A stretch of 9,034 nucleotides of DNA from NCBI GenBank assembly GCA_946479825.1, contig CAMLHU010000069.1, positions 1 through 9,034 on the forward strand. The letters are read 5' to 3'. The position numbers were made by a program, and so were the translations under genes. The stretch is from an uncultured Gemmatimonadota bacterium (GTDB taxonomy: Bacteria; Gemmatimonadota; Gemmatimonadetes; Gemmatimonadales; GWC2-71-9). This document shows, in pieces, positions 7,580 through 9,034 of this stretch; positions within the stretch are counted from its first letter, which is position 1, and each line of letters starts with the position of its first letter. Under the pieces are notes generated by a model. That model worked only from the letters and a program-made list of their open reading frames with translations, was not told the origin of the DNA and made no database searches.

Positions 7580-7652
7580 TCGGCGGCATTCGGCCCATCC
7601 CTGCGCCATTCGGGTGACGGGGGGACGGGGGGCAGGCAGTATCGTGACCCCT
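7580..7652 (+). other. Spacer with G-rich tract upstream of recQ
   Basis: This 73-nt gap contains a 7-base direct repeat, cattcgg (7587-7593 and 7607-7613). It also holds a G-rich run with tracts at 7612-7614, 7619-7624, 7627-7632 and 7635-7636. The run resembles a degenerate version of the GGAC-type repeat at 6149-6188. I see no rho-independent terminator and no convincing -35/-10 promoter pair here, so whether recQ has its own promoter is open. Confidence 0.5.
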
Positions 7653-9034
7653 ATGACCACGTCCTTCATTGCCGCCGTCCCAGCGCCGACCCTCGACGCC
7701 GCTCGCGAGGCCCTCCGCCGCCACTTCGGCTATCCCGACTTCCGGCCCGCCCAGCGCCGGGTCGTCGCCTCGGTCCTCGCTGGGCGCGATACACTCGCGA
7801 TCCTCCCGACCGGCGGCGGCAAGTCGCTCTGCTTCCAGGTCCCGGCGCTCGTCCGGCCGGGGCTCACGCTGGTCATCTCTCCGCTCATCGCCCTGATGCA
7901 GGACCAGGTCGCGGCGCTGGAACGGCGGGGCATTCCCGCCGCCGCGCTCAACAGTGCGCTCGACCCGGTCCGCCAGGACGCGATCCTCGACGACGTCGCC
8001 GACGGCCGACTCAGGCTCCTCTACACTTCTCCCGAACGGCTGGAGCGCCTGGCCCGCGACCTCGAACGCCGGAACATCCGCCCGGCGCTCCTTGCGGTGG
8101 ACGAGGCGCATTGCATCGCCGAGTGGGGGCACGACTTCCGCCCCAGCTTCCGCCGCCTGGCCAGGCTCAGGTGGCGGCTCGGGCGGCCCCCGGTCGTGGC
8201 GCTCACGGGCAGCGCCACCCCGGCCGTGCGCGACGACATCGCCCGCGCGCTCAAGCTCGGCGCCTGGGGTCCGTCCCGTCGCTTTGACCTCCACCTTGGC
8301 TCGTTCGACCGGCCCAACCTCTGGTTCGGCACCGTTGCGGTGCGCGACCGCCGGCACCGGTGGGATACGCTGGTCGAACTCCTGCGCCGGGAGGACCGCC
8401 TCGCGCTGGTCTACGCCCCCACCCGGAACGCGACCGAAGGGCTGAGCCGCGCCCTGGCGCGCGCCGGCTTCCGTGCCGCGCCGTACCACGCCGGCCTCTC
8501 GCGCCCGGAGCGTACGGCCACGCTCGAGCGCTTCCTTGGCGACGAACTCCAGGTGGTCGTGGCCACGAGCGCCTTCGGGATGGGGATCGACAAGCCCGAC
8601 GTCCGGCTGGTGGTGCATTGGACGATGCCGCCGACGCTCGAGAGCTACTACCAGGAGGCGGGGCGCGCCGGCCGCGACGGCGAACCGTCGCGCTGCGTGC
8701 TCCTCGTGGGCGAGCGCGATGCCGATCTCCACCGGCTCCAGCTCGACGTCACCTTCCCGACGCCGGCGCTGGTCGAGCGGATCTGGCGCGAGGGTCCCCC
8801 TCCCGGCACGGCCGCCAACGTCGTCGCCTCGGCGGAGCGGCTCCGCCGCGAGCTCCGTCCTGAGCGCGGCGCGCCGGACTGGCGCGACGTCCGCGAGCGC
8901 CACCGCCGCGCGCTTGAACGCATCGCCGCGATGGATCGGTATGCCCGGGGACGCGGGTGCCGGCGCGCAGCCCTGGTGGCCTATTTTGGCGAGCGGCTGG
9001 CCGCCTGCGCGGGCTGCGACCGGTGCCGCGACAC
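7653..9034 (+). CDS. recQ: RecQ-family ATP-dependent DNA helicase (3' end cut by window)
   Basis: The frame runs from ATG 7653 to the window end, giving 460 residues of a superfamily 2 3'-5' DNA helicase used in recombination and fork repair. Motifs appear in order: FGYPDFRPAQ (motif 0, 25-34), Walker A TGGGKS (53-58), SPLIALMQDQV (76-86), DEAH box (150-153) with CIAEWGHDFR, motif III TGSAT (185-189), ATSAFGMGIDKPDVR (304-318) and motif VI YYQEAGRAGRDG (332-343). A zinc module follows, with Cys436, Cys452, Cys455 and Cys458 and the characteristic CRR...YFGE. About 93 residues separate motif VI from the first zinc cysteine, against roughly 46 in E. coli RecQ, so there is an extra Arg/Glu-rich segment. 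Any winged-helix or HRDC domain would lie beyond the window. GTG 7644 is in frame three codons upstream and is an alternative start; no strong Shine-Dalgarno supports either. Helicase identity is certain. Orthology to canonical RecQ rather than a variant RecQ is likely. Confidence 0.94.
   Translation, partial: MTTSFIAAVPAPTLDAAREALRRHFGYPDFRPAQRRVVASVLAGRDTLAILPTGGGKSLCFQVPALVRPGLTLVISPLIALMQDQVAALERRGIPAAALNSALDPVRQDAILDDVADGRLRLLYTSPERLERLARDLERRNIRPALLAVDEAHCIAEWGHDFRPSFRRLARLRWRLGRPPVVALTGSATPAVRDDIARALKLGAWGPSRRFDLHLGSFDRPNLWFGTVAVRDRRHRWDTLVELLRREDRLALVYAPTRNATEGLSRALARAGFRAAPYHAGLSRPERTATLERFLGDELQVVVATSAFGMGIDKPDVRLVVHWTMPPTLESYYQEAGRAGRDGEPSRCVLLVGERDADLHRLQLDVTFPTPALVERIWREGPPPGTAANVVASAERLRRELRPERGAPDWRDVRERHRRALERIAAMDRYARGRGCRRAALVAYFGERLAACAGCDRCRD

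Noticed and set aside
7580..7652. Rho-independent terminator or promoter before recQ
   Set aside because: No stem followed by a T run is present. Weak AT-containing bits such as the stretch around 7639-7646 do not form a convincing -35/-10 pair.
1..9034. tRNA, rRNA, riboswitch, insertion-sequence or phage features
   Set aside because: No cloverleaf, conserved rRNA segment, transposase or integrase motif was seen on either strand. Coding sequence fills nearly the whole window.

Overview
The window is very GC-rich and densely packed, and every recognisable gene lies on the + strand. It reads as chromosomal DNA of a high-GC, probably environmental bacterium. The lipoprotein signal, the split AtuA proteins and the G/C-rich intergenic repeats would suit a Gemmatimonadota-like organism, but this is inferred from general resemblance only; no marker gene here fixes the taxonomy.

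Positions 1-7579 look like one operon built around acyl-CoA catabolism. In order it encodes: the 3' end of a cobalamin-binding small subunit of a methylmalonyl-CoA-mutase-type enzyme; the carboxyltransferase (beta) subunit of a biotin-dependent acyl-CoA carboxylase of methylcrotonyl/geranyl-CoA type; a large lipoprotein serine peptidase of the subtilisin clan with the architecture of tripeptidyl-peptidase II; the AtuA (DUF1446) large protein; the separate AtuA C-terminal-type small protein; an enoyl-CoA hydratase/isomerase-family protein; and a 53-residue two-helix membrane protein. Junctions are tight: a 4-nt overlap near 325 (with the TTG start), 17 nt at 1940-1956, 1 nt at 4771, 4 nt at 6650-6653 and a 9-nt gap at 7409-7417. 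This points to translational coupling. The one real gap inside the operon, 6145-6215, holds a short tandem repeat, and an inverted copy of that repeat lies inside the next gene.

Positions 7653-9034 hold the first about 460 codons of a RecQ-family DNA helicase, cut by the window end. It follows a G-rich spacer and is probably functionally unrelated to the operon.

A coherent reading is that an exported peptidase supplies peptides or amino acids, while the cytoplasmic enzymes carboxylate and hydrate a branched-chain enoyl-CoA (leucine- or isoprenoid-like route: carboxylase, AtuA pair, hydratase). The mutase subunit would feed methylmalonyl-CoA into the succinyl-CoA branch. The biotin carboxylase/BCCP (alpha) subunit, needed by the carboxylase, is not in the window. 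The most unusual items are the TPP II-like lipoprotein inside a carboxylase operon and the inverted repeat bracketing the start of the AtuA small gene.
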